A DNA stretch of 64,000 bases. It comes from Clostridia bacterium (lineage in GTDB: Bacteria; Bacillota; Clostridia; Lachnospirales; Lachnospiraceae). Position 1 is the stretch's first letter. Each line of letters starts with the position of its first letter. The stretch is taken from the NCBI GenBank assembly GCA_003246295.1, contig QKAS01000030.1, forward strand, positions 62,001 to 126,000, written 5' to 3'. Below, piece after piece: positions 28,380-37,736 of the stretch. The notes beneath the pieces are model-generated. The model did not search any database. It was not told the DNA's origin and saw nothing but the letters and a program-made list of their open reading frames with translations. The position numbers and the translations under genes were made by a program.

Positions 28380-29294
28380 TTAAAAAACACGGACATATCC
28401 TTCCTTATGTTGTAATGCTTTCATCCAATCTATTGCTCGAATTCCTGCATTCTCATATGCTACTGCATTTACTAGTTCCGAAAAGTTATATCCAAACTTT
28501 GCTCTAAATTTCTCATTCTCCCATTGTGGCAGACATACAACAGAATCTAATCCTAATTCTTTCCAGTAAAAACCCATTTTATATTTAATTGGTAATTCAT
28601 TAAAACGATACGCCATTTCTTCACTTCTTATTGTCATTACAGCAATAAAATTGTGCGAATTAAATCTTCCTATACCTCTACTCCATCGTTCAGCTGCTGT
28701 ATCGAATGTAATATCATGATTAAATTTCCATTCCACATCACCTACACGACCTCTTGGCAAAGCATATGTTCCAAGATATGGTTCATCAACAATATTCTCA
28801 ACCTCTTCCATCGGTAATTTCATATATCTTTCAACATCTGATAAAAATTTAATATAATTATCATTTTCAGTATACATATTAATTGTTGGGCTGTTAAAAC
28901 GTAATCCAAAATTATGATATAAAAGACCAGCAAAACAATAATCTGACAAAATACTAATATTAGATTGTTTTATCTTAATATATTCTTCAAAATCAAAAAA
29001 AGGAATTTGGAAAATTCTCAATGGTAGAACTATATCTCTATCCACTCCATTTGACACTGCTTCTGTTACTATTTCTTTATATGTTTTATTGTCCATCACA
29101 GTTATAATTAAATAATCGTATTTAATGACTTTTTTAAATACATCTTTTAGAGGTAATACAGGCTTACCATCAAAACTTTTATAGTGTAAACCTTGGCTAT
29201 CAGTAACTCCAACAACATTCACTTTGCTATGACCATGACATGAAGTAAAAATGTTATACCCGACTCCTAATCCCCACAAAATAACATTATACAT
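28380..29294 (-). CDS. DUF1919 family glycan protein with N-terminal Rossmann domain
   Basis: 304 residues. The N-terminus (YNVILWGLGVGYNIFTS) is a Rossmann-like sugar-nucleotide or Gfo-type turn. From about residue 113 the sequence ISILSDYCFAGLLYHNFGLR and FNSPTINMYTENDNYIKFL is typical of DUF1919, a family in exopolysaccharide clusters. GGGAG in the leader fits the start. Its upstream leader is nearly identical to the one before 47459, after which IS110 sequence begins; the IS has probably separated the gene from its native promoter. Confidence 0.75.
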   Translation of the reverse strand: MYNVILWGLGVGYNIFTSCHGHSKVNVVGVTDSQGLHYKSFDGKPVLPLKDVFKKVIKYDYLIITVMDNKTYKEIVTEAVSNGVDRDIVLPLRIFQIPFFDFEEYIKIKQSNISILSDYCFAGLLYHNFGLRFNSPTINMYTENDNYIKFLSDVERYMKLPMEEVENIVDEPYLGTYALPRGRVGDVEWKFNHDITFDTAAERWSRGIGRFNSHNFIAVMTIRSEEMAYRFNELPIKYKMGFYWKELGLDSVVCLPQWENEKFRAKFGYNFSELVNAVAYENAGIRAIDWMKALQHKEGYVRVF

Positions 29295-29300
29295 TTTATT

Positions 29301-29336
29301 CTCCCATATTAATCTTTATTTTTCTCTTATTAACTC
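29301..29336. repeat. 36-bp leader repeat, copy 1
   Basis: Starts CTCCCATATTAATCTTTATT and matches 47465-47500 at 34 of 36 bases. Homology stops abruptly at ...TTAACTC, which probably marks the boundary with the IS110 element. Confidence 0.75.
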
Positions 29337-31000
29337 GCTTTTTCTTTTTTCATAGTTAAGCTCTCTAAGTCTGTGTCATTCCCCTTGGCCTAAATTCATA
29401 GATATTTGGATGTTTGGGGTTCACTTAATAAGACGTCGTCTTCTTTTGTTATGATTGGCCATTTTTTCTCTAAATCCTTACGGCAACCCAACCTCCCATA
29501 TCATACGGGATCTCCTATATTGCAGGGTCCTTAATTCCTTCGTTCTGCTTATCCATAAAGGGCCGTCATGATGCTCCTATGCTGAGTCTGTTCTCTAATG
29601 GTGTAAAATCTAACTTTGTCTCTCTATGTTATTTATATTTTCTGTTTCATCCAGTACCTTTCGGTGGACGTCTTCCTGAATTTCACAGTTTTCTTCTTTA
29701 CGCTACAGCTGATAGCTATCACTGATTGTAGCTTTTTAGTGGATTATTCATTCTGGTCGCGTAATACTCATGTAAAGCACTAAACTCTGGGTTCCTTTCT
29801 ATCAGTGGGATTACTGCATTGAAAGTACAGCTCACAACTTATTTCGACCTTGTTTACTTATGGTCGTCTGTCCCTTGTGCTTTCCCGAACTATTCTCCCT
29901 TAATGAGGGTCCGGCCAGTTTTGTATCTGCCTTGGTGATTCGAAACGCCTCGCATCACCTACTTCTGCCAGAAATCCAGCAACCGTAATAAGTCCTATAC
30001 CTTTGATGGCAAGCAGATGCTCGCTTTCGGGTATCTTTTTACACAAACTTTCTATTTCTTCCATAATGGAATCAAGCTGTGCCATTTTGTACTCGTAGTC
30101 CTGAAGCAATAGTTTCATTTCATACTCAGTTGCCAAAGTCCCTTTCTTCAAGCCGATGCTTCGCTTTGCTGCTTCACACAGGGTCGTTGCCCTTTTCTTC
30201 CCAACAGCTCTCAGTTTCGCATCTCGCCAGATCTGATTGATGTTCTCGGCTCCAAGGTTCACAATTGCTTCCGGGGTACATGCTCTCTTTAATACCAACA
30301 TGCTACTCTGTGCTTCATAGTCCCCAAATACCTCTGTGTATTCAGGAAAATATACGGCGAACCATCTGGCAAATCTGTTTTTGATCTGAATCAGTTCTCT
30401 GTTTAGTCTCTTCCGATTTGCCGCCATAATTCTTAGATCTGCATACACACCATCCGGTGTATATGGTGCAGAGTATCTTCCTTCGATAACCAGTTTTGCA
30501 ATTACCTTGGGGTCTTTGTTGTCATTCTTGCTTTGGCTGTTGTCATCCAGTTCCTTGGTTTGTTTTACCGCATAAGGGTTAACCATAACCAGAAGGATGC
30601 ACTCATCCTCAAGATAAGCACCAAGATCGAACCAGCAATGACCTGTTGGCTCGATACCTACAATCACATCTGACTTTTTGTTCTTGTCCTGTAACCACTG
30701 CATCCAGTTCTTGAAGCTGTCGAAGCCTTCCCTGCTGTTGCTAAATTTAAAGACCTTCCCAAGTTCTATGCCCCGCCAGTCAAACGCTCTGGCATACTGT
30801 GTCGTGCTTCCGATATCGATTCCAACTACCAAAGTTGATTCTTTTACTTGATTGATTTTCTGATTTTGTTTACAATTCATTTGTGGGTGTCTCCTTTGAA
30901 CGATGATTTTGTCAACCGGCTAGTTAACAATCATTATTCTATGGGTGACACTCATTTTTTGCAAGTCTGTCATTTGTACTTAACAAGAATGCTCCTATAG
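29337..31000 (-). mobile_element. IS110-family insertion sequence, degenerate
   Basis: Contains a frameshifted IS110 transposase (29690-30880) flanked by noncoding ends: about 350 bases after the reading frame (29337-29690) and about 110 bases before it (30881-31000). Ends are approximate because this family lacks terminal inverted repeats. The left end is inferred from where homology of the leader repeat stops. The noncoding ends of IS110 elements can encode a bridge RNA; I see no gene in 29295-29690. Confidence 0.65.
29690..30880 (-). pseudogene. IS110-family transposase (DEDD type), frameshifted
   Basis: The intact part (30880-29900, 326 codons) has VVGIDIGSTTQYARAFDW, VGIEPTGHCWFDLGAYL and KNDNKDPKVIAKLV, which hold the DEDD residues of the RuvC-like domain, then the Transposase_20 region (LLAIKGIGLITVAGFLAEVG). 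Near 29915 a one-base loss (AACTGGCC instead of AACTTGGCC) shifts the frame. Downstream, SLRENSSGKHKGQTTISKQG and NPEFSALHEYYATRMNNPLK are still readable in other frames, with a TGA and at least two more single-base losses (GTACTTTCAAT, CTAAAAAGC). The transposase is almost certainly inactive. Confidence 0.85.
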
Positions 31001-31039
31001 ACTGATCGAATATGAGAATGTCAAAACAGGTCTATTGGA

Positions 31040-31333
31040 ATGTCCGTCAAAGAATGGTGTAGCAAGCATGAAATTGCCGTAGCGAATTATTATTATCGTT
31101 TTAAGGAAGTGGTAAAAACCTGCTTGGAGCATTTTTCATATGATGCTTTTCCACAAAGTATTATTTTAGTTCCAGCTGAACTTATGAGTGTTGCTACGCA
31201 ATCTGTATACACATCAAGGTTAGAAGTTTCAATCAACAATATTTGTATCCATGTGACCAATGTACCTTCTCCAGAACTTTTAAAGATGGTGCTGAAGTGG
31301 CTGTTGGTGTTAAATGATGCAACCTTGATTTAA
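31040..31333 (+). pseudogene. IS66 accessory protein TnpA remnant
   Basis: 97 codons starting SVKEWCSKHEIAVANYYYRF, matching the core of the IS66 first reading frame (xVxxWCxxxxIxxxTYYYR). The usual N-terminal 15-20 residues are missing and homology fades toward the C-terminus. Confidence 0.65.
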
Positions 31334-31346
31334 AAACGTATATATC

Positions 31347-31660
31347 ATGACCAGGTACACAGATTTAAGATCTGGAATTGATACATTAGCTTCTATTGTG
31401 GAGTCAAAACGTGGAATTAAACCATTTGTGCCAAACACACTTTATTATTTCTGCGGCAGAATATCAGACCGCATCAAAGAACTAGTCTGGAAATCGGACG
31501 GCCACCTCCTTTTGTGCAAACGATTAGCATAGGCAAGTTTCCAATGTCCGCGCTCTGAATCGAAATTGAGGAGTCCTACGCAGCAACAGTTCCGCTAGCT
31601 GATGAAAGGTCTCACTGTCACACCAAAGAAGTCAGTAAAGCATGTAGCACCGCCCGAGTA
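31347..31660 (+). pseudogene. IS66 TnpB remnant
   Basis: YTDLRSGIDTLASIVES, YYFCGRISDRIKELVWKSDG and HLLLCKRLA follow the TnpB signature (YxDMRxxIDGL ... LFxFCxRxxDRIKxLxWxxDGxxLLxKRL). After 31532 it continues frameshifted (VSNVRALNRN for WPRSESE; LMKGLTVTPKKSVK near 31600-31640). Confidence 0.75.
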
Positions 31661-31948
31661 TTTAGCTTGAAACTTGTACAAAACAGAAAATTTTCTCATT
31701 GTTTTCAGCATCCGTTCAACACGCAAATATACATTTTTAAAACGTGTCTGCTATTGCTATGAGCTTGTGAAAAAACCATTATCCGTCTGTAAGTCACAAT
31801 CATCATTTCAGAAGCCTGTGATTCAAGGACTCTTCAGCAGTCACACAGCAGTAAATAACCATAGGCAATTTGCCGAAACTGGGAAGTTGTAAAATTCGCA
31901 TTATTTAGGACAATCCGCTATAATAGAGACAGGTAAGGAAGGTTCTGT

Positions 31949-32815
31949 ATGACGATTGAATATGCCGAAGAACAACTGAATAATTTTGACAAGAGCACCA
32001 TCTTTCAACTGTTTCTTGCCCAGCAGTCCCAGTAAATCACATGATGTCCGAAGAAGAACTCATCGCTGAATTTGGTAAAGATATCTGGTACCGGCTTGAA
32101 GATGAGATCTACAACCGCTATAAATTTACGCCTGCAAAGGTTGCAATTAAAGAACATCATGTAGGTGTTTAAAGGTTAAAAAAGGATAACCACTTAAAAA
32201 GGCGGAGCATCCAGGTAATCTCCTGCGTAACAGTTTAGCATCTGCGTAACAGATAGATATCAGATCTACCACACGCTTGAAAAAGAGCGTGAAGACCTAA
32301 GAATTGCAGGATGCTGGGCGCATGCCAGACGCAAGTTCAATAAGGCCGTTAAGGCATTGCAAAAAGCAAATCAAAAAAAATGCACTTGCATATCTTGCAT
32401 TGAAACAGATTCAAGATATTTACAGAGAAGAAAATAAACTCTGTGATATGATTCCGAAAGAACGATTGAAACATCGCTAGATGAGAGTAAAACCTTTGGT
32501 CGATGCTTATTTTGTATGGGCAAAAGAAAGCGAGAGCAAGGTTCCTGTCAAAAGGAAAACAATTCGCCGAATAACCAATTAGCTCTTTCTGTGTTGGAAA
32601 GAAAATGGGATAATAATTGATACAATCGTAGGAGCTGACTCTAGCGCTATTATTTACAGCATAACGGAGACAGCGAAAGTGAATAATTTGAAGCCTTATG
32701 ATTATTTTGAACACCTTCCTACAGAGATCTCAAAACATCTGGCTGAAAAGGACAGCAGTTTTTGCGAAGAACTCTCCCTTGATCAGATAACCTTCCAGAA
32801 AACTGCAGAAAGTCA
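31949..32815 (+). pseudogene. IS66 transposase TnpC remnant with internal deletion
   Basis: Starts MTIEYAEEQLNNFDKSTIF, stops after 28 codons, then resumes with SEEELIAEFGKDIW and EIYNRYKFTPAKVAIKEHHV (zinc-finger part), later CWAHARRKFNKAVKALQKAN (DDE domain region) and SSAIIYSITETAKVNNLKPY (C-terminal region). Expected middle segments are deleted, and stops and shifts separate the pieces. Confidence 0.75.
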
Positions 32816-32879
32816 TTATAAAATATGCCGCTCATAGGAGCGGTTAACTTTTTAGAAGTACGCGCTATGGATCGTTTAC

Positions 32880-33004
32880 GTTGTCTTCTTTAATCGTTGA
32901 TTTACCATCCCAAACTACCGTTGTGCATTCATGGATGCCAAGTTATGGGCTATGACCATTTTGCAAATTCCCCTCTCGCTTTCAGTGAACTATATTTTAT
33001 ATCG
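32880..33004 (-). repeat. Duplicated 5' end of the large flagellin gene
   Basis: 125 bases identical to 27907-28031 except for four transitions. It covers the first 36 or so flagellin codons and the leader up to the GATAT of the SigD -10, but not the -35. One change turns codon 15 (CAG) into TAG, so it cannot be translated. Bases 32816-33043 hold only this copy and no gene. Confidence 0.92.
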
Positions 33005-33043
33005 TCCATTAAAGGTAAGAAGTTGAGATGTATTATGTTATTA

Positions 33044-34258
33044 TTATTTTATTTCTGATTTTATTAAAATGGCATCAAGCGCATTATGATAAGAAAACAA
33101 TTCTATAACTTTCTTCTTGCCTGCCTTTGCAATCAATCTTCTTTCTTGAGGATGTTTAAGATAGTACTCTGCTTTTTCGACAAGATCCTCAAATGTATCA
33201 TATGTTACAAGTTCTTTTCCATTTATAAAATATTCTTCAATTTCAGGCTGCCAGTTTGTGAGTAAAAAACCTTCACATGCTAATATATCCAGTACTCTTA
33301 ATGAAATACCAGATTGAATTGATCTGAGTGTAATATTAAGATTAATGGCCGATTTTTTGAAAATATGTGGCATTTTATTGTCATAATCAGCATAGCCATA
33401 GTTTACAATTTGGGGAAGCTCTTCCGTCTTTACATCTGTATAGATTACAACTGGGAATCTATTGGATAACCCGGCTAAAGTGGCTTCTCGTTCAACGGCT
33501 GTTGCCTTTTTCCGAATCAGATCTGCAGCGAATTCATACGAGTCATTCAGATATCTTGGATCTTCTAAATGAAGTTTTGCTTGGTTATAAATTTGAACTG
33601 CTAAAGCATTCGTCAATTCTTCTTGTACTATATTTTCTTTATAATGAAAAATCTGCCGTTCCAATATTTTATCAATATCAGATTTTATTACTTCTTCCAT
33701 CCCTGTTAAACGTTCATAATAATCATGATGGTCACGATATAACATTCCAATAAATGTTATAGAAGACTGAATCTTTTCCACCTCCATCTGTTCAGGACAT
33801 TCTTGTGTTGGCGCCATGATTTGTTTATCAAAATAATCTGGTGATACTGCGAGTGGCTGATAAAATACATTCTTCACACCCATGTCACAAACCACTTGAT
33901 AGAACTGTCTGTCAAAAATAAAAATATAATTGCAGCTGTTAAAGACCGTCTTAGAATACAACGTTTTATGCGGTGCATCATAGATCCATGAAATGTACTT
34001 GATTCCTGCCACCTCACAGATTGATGATATCATTGGAAAGTAATTAAACCCTAGTACGGCATCTATCTTCTTTTTATGAACTTCTTCTAAAAATGCCATG
34101 GCAAACTCAGGGTCCATGTCATAATTTGTCATCTTTTTAGCAAAAAAATAAAATCTGATAGGACCCTCTATATTTGAATATTGTCTGCTCCAAATTTCGG
34201 CTTCGTATTTTAGAGCATTGTCATTTACAGAACCCCATTGATAAATTAGTATGTTCAT
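33044..34258 (-). CDS. CgeB/DUF3880-type glycosyltransferase
   Basis: 404 residues of GT-B form. The N-terminal half has the DUF3880-like VLGFNYFPMISSICEVAGIK and YISWIYDAPHKTLYSK; the C-terminal half ends with a CgeB-like donor site: NLNITLRSIQSGISLRVLDI, ACEGFLLTNWQPEIEEYF, and a YYLKHPQERRLIAKAGKKKV tail. Such enzymes modify spore coat, capsule or flagellin. It lies last in the minus-strand glycan island, near the flagellin remnant, so flagellin glycosylation is a reasonable inference. Confidence 0.82.
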   Translation of the reverse strand: MNILIYQWGSVNDNALKYEAEIWSRQYSNIEGPIRFYFFAKKMTNYDMDPEFAMAFLEEVHKKKIDAVLGFNYFPMISSICEVAGIKYISWIYDAPHKTLYSKTVFNSCNYIFIFDRQFYQVVCDMGVKNVFYQPLAVSPDYFDKQIMAPTQECPEQMEVEKIQSSITFIGMLYRDHHDYYERLTGMEEVIKSDIDKILERQIFHYKENIVQEELTNALAVQIYNQAKLHLEDPRYLNDSYEFAADLIRKKATAVEREATLAGLSNRFPVVIYTDVKTEELPQIVNYGYADYDNKMPHIFKKSAINLNITLRSIQSGISLRVLDILACEGFLLTNWQPEIEEYFINGKELVTYDTFEDLVEKAEYYLKHPQERRLIAKAGKKKVIELFSYHNALDAILIKSEIK

Positions 34259-34292
34259 TTTTCCCTTTACTATCCTTTTTACTGAAGTGCAA

Positions 34293-34325
34293 AGAACAGA
34301 AACCGGTTAAACCGATTTCTGTTCT
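34293..34325 (-). terminator. Hairpin at the 3' end of glf
   Basis: 15-bp stem AGAACAGAAAtCGGT / ACCGgTTTCTGTTCT with one mismatch; the glf stop codon lies in the 3-base loop region. Only a weak T-tract follows on the minus strand, so termination may be partial. Confidence 0.55.
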
Positions 34326-35431
34326 GATACCATTATAAGTGCCGCTTCTATTACTTTATCCATATCATAATACTTATACTGTCCAAGTCTTCCACCAAAA
34401 AGAATTCGTTCTTCCTGACTTGCGAGTTCCTTATATTTTGCAAACAATGTATCATTTTTTTCATTGTTCACTGGATAGTAAGGTTCATCCCCACGCTTCC
34501 ATGTCGCCGGATATTCCCTTGTAATAATCGTAGCATCCTGCTGTCCAAATTCAAAATGTTTGTGTTCGATAATCCTTGTATAGGGAATCGCCTTCTCTGT
34601 ATAATTTACAACAGCATTTCCCTGATAGTTATCGCAGTCGGATAAATATTCTTCCTCAAAACAAAGAGATCTGTACTCTAATTCACCAAGTTCATAATTG
34701 AAGTATTCGTCTATCATGCCAGTAAACAGGACTTTATCAAACGTTACTTCATTTGTATTCTTCCATTCTTTTTGGACAGTAAAATAGTCTGTGTTTAATC
34801 TGATTTCAATGTCATCATGATTTAAAATATTTTCCACTAATTTTGTGTAGCCACCCTTGGGGATTCCCTGGTACGCATCGTTAAAATAATTATTGTCATA
34901 TGTAAAACGAACCGGGAGTCTTTTGATAATGAATGCAGGAAGCTCTGTGCAATCTCTGCCCCATTGCTTCTCTGTGTATTCTTTCACAAGCTTTTTATAA
35001 ATATCACTTCCAACAAGAGAAAGTGCCTGTTCCTCAAGATTCTGCGGGTCTGTTATATTTAACTCTTTAATCTGTTCCTGAATTTTAGTCTTAGCTTCAG
35101 AAGGTGTTTTTACTCCCCACATTTTATTGAACGTATTCATATTAAAGGGTAGATTATATAACTCATCTTTATAAATAGCTACTGGCGAATTGATATAATG
35201 ATTAAATTCCGCAAATCGATTTACATAATCCCATATTTTTTTATTAGAGGTGTGAAAAATGTGGGCTCCATATTTATGAACATGAATACCATGTTCTTCT
35301 TTGGTATATATATGTCCTGCAATGTGATCTATCTTTTCAATCACCAGACATTTCTTTCCCCTTTCCGCCATCTCTCTTGCAAAGACAGCACCAAAAAGGC
35401 CTGCTCCAACAATTAAATAATCATAATGCAT
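34307..35431 (-). CDS. glf: UDP-galactopyranose mutase
   Basis: 374 residues. It has the FAD-binding YLIVGAGLFGAVFAREMAER, the GHIYTKEEHGIHVHKYGAHI segment with the HxxGAHxFHT loop, the middle FTGMIDEYFNYELGELEYRS, and the C-terminal GGRLGQYKYYDMDKVIEAAL. The flavoenzyme converts UDP-galactopyranose to UDP-galactofuranose, so the glycan made here probably contains Galf. One base separates it from the upstream ligase gene, indicating co-translation. Confidence 0.96.
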   Translation of the reverse strand: MHYDYLIVGAGLFGAVFAREMAERGKKCLVIEKIDHIAGHIYTKEEHGIHVHKYGAHIFHTSNKKIWDYVNRFAEFNHYINSPVAIYKDELYNLPFNMNTFNKMWGVKTPSEAKTKIQEQIKELNITDPQNLEEQALSLVGSDIYKKLVKEYTEKQWGRDCTELPAFIIKRLPVRFTYDNNYFNDAYQGIPKGGYTKLVENILNHDDIEIRLNTDYFTVQKEWKNTNEVTFDKVLFTGMIDEYFNYELGELEYRSLCFEEEYLSDCDNYQGNAVVNYTEKAIPYTRIIEHKHFEFGQQDATIITREYPATWKRGDEPYYPVNNEKNDTLFAKYKELASQEERILFGGRLGQYKYYDMDKVIEAALIMVSEQKSV

Positions 35432-35432
35432 C

Positions 35433-37067
35433 TTATTTACCTGCTTTCTTTATTTTCATTAGTGGACTTTGGTGTGTATCTTTTAATAAACTTCTTCCAA
35501 ATCCCATCAATATAAATATTATTGGTGTACACACGACCTGCTGATAACAGAAAAAATTGTGTCCCATATATGCTAGTACTGACATAATTACAGCTATTAG
35601 AAATGGTTCCTTGTTAATGTTTTTTACTGAAGTAATAATAGTTGAGACAAAAATACCAATATAAGCAACAGCCCCTGCAATACCAAAGAATAATAACGAA
35701 GTGAACCACTCATTATGTGCATTTGTTAAAATGCTGTCGCCCCATTTTGCAGTTAACTCAGCTGAGTGTAACTCATAGGAATATGCCGCAAAACAATCAG
35801 GACCACATCCAAATAGCTTTCGAAGCGGTGAATATTCACCAAACATCGCTGCTGCATATTTCCATGTAAACCCTCTGCCATTTCCCCAATCATTATTAAA
35901 ATTCAAGTAACCGATTGAACTTAGTGGCTGTAAAACAGTCGGGAGTTGCTGCGTTGTTGTAAGATAAACAAATACAAACGTAATCGGTATGAACAATAAT
36001 GCTAATCCTACAATTAGCTTCGGTATCAATTTATTTCCAATGACTCTAAAAGGTTTCTTTTCATCTGGAAATTTAAGTAATAAGTAGGCACAAACTATAA
36101 TTAACAAAAAGACCCACGTTACTACTCCTTGTGATACAGCGATAGATAAAGGTTCTAAAGGAACTACACTTTCAGGATTTGCTCTTTGTATTAGTCCAAT
36201 TATTTTAAAAGTTGCAGCCATAATCAACGTAATTTCCAAAAATCGTTCCATTCTCTCAGCCGTCTGCAATGATACTAAAAATAATACCAAGACCATAAGC
36301 ATCAGAGCAATATAGGCACTGTCACTATTTTGTGTTACTAAAGATGCAAAGCCCAGTGTAAGGTAAACACCATATAATAACCTCATCTCAATTCGTTTTG
36401 CATACCAGTATGCAAATATTCCCAACGGAAGAACAATTACCAGATAACTTGAATACCATGTAGCCTGGCCTATCGTTGATAAAAATAATATTTTGTTTGT
36501 CATGGTTAAATTGTCATACATACCAAGAGGATCAATCTGAAACCTATGAAGAATTGCTAATAAGAAAACCATACCCGATACAATGCTACTGCCATGAAGA
36601 ATAAACATCTTCCATTCCAGGAATCTGGACACAAAAAAATAAATCATTACAAAAATCATCTGAGAAATCAATCCCATATACCAGCCTTCATATCCCCAAA
36701 TTGCATTATGTTTATATGGCGTTAAAATAAATGAAACCCATACAAGAATTGCATATGCAATTACAAAATAATCTGTGATTAGTAAATGTTTCCATAGATT
36801 TTTCCAAGGAATAGAACCACGTGTTATGAAAACGTGATATGCCAGACTGACAATTGCAATCGAAAAGAATATGATGGACATATGTTTGAAAAATTCGAAT
36901 TTGGCTTCACCCATGTTGTAATATTTGTCTTGATAATATAAAGGGAATATCCAGAGCATGGATATAACATAGATGAAGACAGCGTATATGACTATTTTAA
37001 GCGGGACTTCATCTTTACCGAAACCTCGAATGATATGTTTTATATTTTTATTTTTATAATTGTTCAT
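35433..37067 (-). CDS. O-antigen ligase/polymerase-like membrane protein
   Basis: 544 residues with about 12-13 hydrophobic spans. A long exterior loop near the C-terminus contains GCGPDCFAAYSYELH and NAHNEWFTSLLFFGIAG, the Wzy_C/WaaL-type motif. Members polymerise repeat units or ligate lipid-linked glycans on the outer face of the membrane. The loop after LTPYKHNAIWGYEGWYMGL is also typical. It is followed immediately by glf. It could be a polymerase or a glycoprotein ligase; sequence alone cannot decide. Confidence 0.82.
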   Translation of the reverse strand: MNNYKNKNIKHIIRGFGKDEVPLKIVIYAVFIYVISMLWIFPLYYQDKYYNMGEAKFEFFKHMSIIFFSIAIVSLAYHVFITRGSIPWKNLWKHLLITDYFVIAYAILVWVSFILTPYKHNAIWGYEGWYMGLISQMIFVMIYFFVSRFLEWKMFILHGSSIVSGMVFLLAILHRFQIDPLGMYDNLTMTNKILFLSTIGQATWYSSYLVIVLPLGIFAYWYAKRIEMRLLYGVYLTLGFASLVTQNSDSAYIALMLMVLVLFLVSLQTAERMERFLEITLIMAATFKIIGLIQRANPESVVPLEPLSIAVSQGVVTWVFLLIIVCAYLLLKFPDEKKPFRVIGNKLIPKLIVGLALLFIPITFVFVYLTTTQQLPTVLQPLSSIGYLNFNNDWGNGRGFTWKYAAAMFGEYSPLRKLFGCGPDCFAAYSYELHSAELTAKWGDSILTNAHNEWFTSLLFFGIAGAVAYIGIFVSTIITSVKNINKEPFLIAVIMSVLAYMGHNFFCYQQVVCTPIIFILMGFGRSLLKDTHQSPLMKIKKAGK

Positions 37068-37200
37068 ATACTAAACCTCGCATACAATTGTCGATTCTAC
37101 ATCATTCTGTTTTTAAGAATTGCTCATTTTATAAGGTTTGTCAAATGAACTTGCAATCCATTAAGGTACTCGATAAATTTATTTCAAATTGTTTCACTTA

Positions 37201-37413
37201 CTATATTTGAATCGCTGCATTTATGATTTCACCATCATTTCCATTACAATAGTGACAAGCCTCCATATGTTCCGGGAAGCATAAATATTGAACTAATTTT
37301 TTTCTAAATTTTTTGTCATAAATATCTAATGTGCTTTTGGGTTCAAATTGTTGAATTCTATGTGCTATAGTACCTCTTGAACACTGGGCTATTCTTAAAT
37401 TTTCTAATGTCAA
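37201..37413 (-). pseudogene. C-terminal fragment, probably of a radical SAM/SPASM protein
   Basis: 70 codons containing TLDIYDKKFRKKLVQYLCFP and EACHYCNGNDGEI. The C-x2-C spacing near the end resembles the C-terminal cluster site of radical SAM proteins found in surface-glycan loci. The radical SAM CxxxCxxC region is absent, so this is a remnant. The call is tentative. Bases 37068-37200 and 37414-37476 show no gene. Confidence 0.4.
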
Positions 37414-37476
37414 GCAACCCTAAAGATACATATCTGTACGTCAATGAAGGCAGTTCAATGTTTGTTTTTTGAGTGA

Positions 37477-37680
37477 TCAATGAAATATTTCACATAAATC
37501 CCTCTTTGTTTTATCATATGATAGATTGTAAAAGCTCGTGATCCAGTCCCATATATATATATATACATCAAAAGGGTCATTGTAATATAATTCTTTTAAG
37601 AACAGTAAATCGTTTTCTGCTTCCATGGGCTTGTATTCACCATTTAAAATACTATGCAAATATTCTTTATAGTCTTTCAT
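37477..37680 (-). CDS. Short unknown protein or gene fragment
   Basis: From ATG 37680, preceded by TAGGAG, 67 residues: MKDYKEYLHSILNGEYKPME and then an acidic stretch and YIYIWDWITSFYNLSYDKTK. No recognised domain. A (TA)n tract at 37551-37565 encodes the YIYI portion. It may be the 5' remnant of the gene whose 3' fragment lies at 37201-37413, since both are short and in the same direction; a search is needed to tell. Confidence 0.35.
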   Translation of the reverse strand: MKDYKEYLHSILNGEYKPMEAENDLLFLKELYYNDPFDVYIYIWDWITSFYNLSYDKTKRDLCEIFH

Positions 37681-37736
37681 AAATCTCCTAACCAATAAAA
37701 TTAATAGTATTATATAAGGAATCAAAGCAATCTATT

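Larger units (their letters stand above)
31020..32830 (+). mobile_element. IS66-family element, heavily decayed
   Basis: Remnants of the three IS66 genes occur in the correct order on the plus strand: tnpA-like (31040-31333), tnpB (31347-31660) and tnpC (31949-32815). All are broken by stops, frameshifts or deletion. No terminal repeats were found. There is nothing intact in 31661-31948. Confidence 0.75.

Noticed and set aside
32349-32714. Minus-strand open reading frame of 121 codons
   Set aside because: Antisense to the IS66 tnpC remnant, whose plus-strand reading recovers transposase motifs.
27907-33004. Flanking direct repeats as attachment sites of an integrative element
   Set aside because: No integrase, excisionase or tRNA is present; the contents are decayed insertion sequences and the repeat is the start of a flagellin gene.
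37551-37565. (TA)n tract as a phase-variation switch
   Set aside because: It lies in a short reading frame of doubtful function, and no alternative frame or promoter spacing change is evident.
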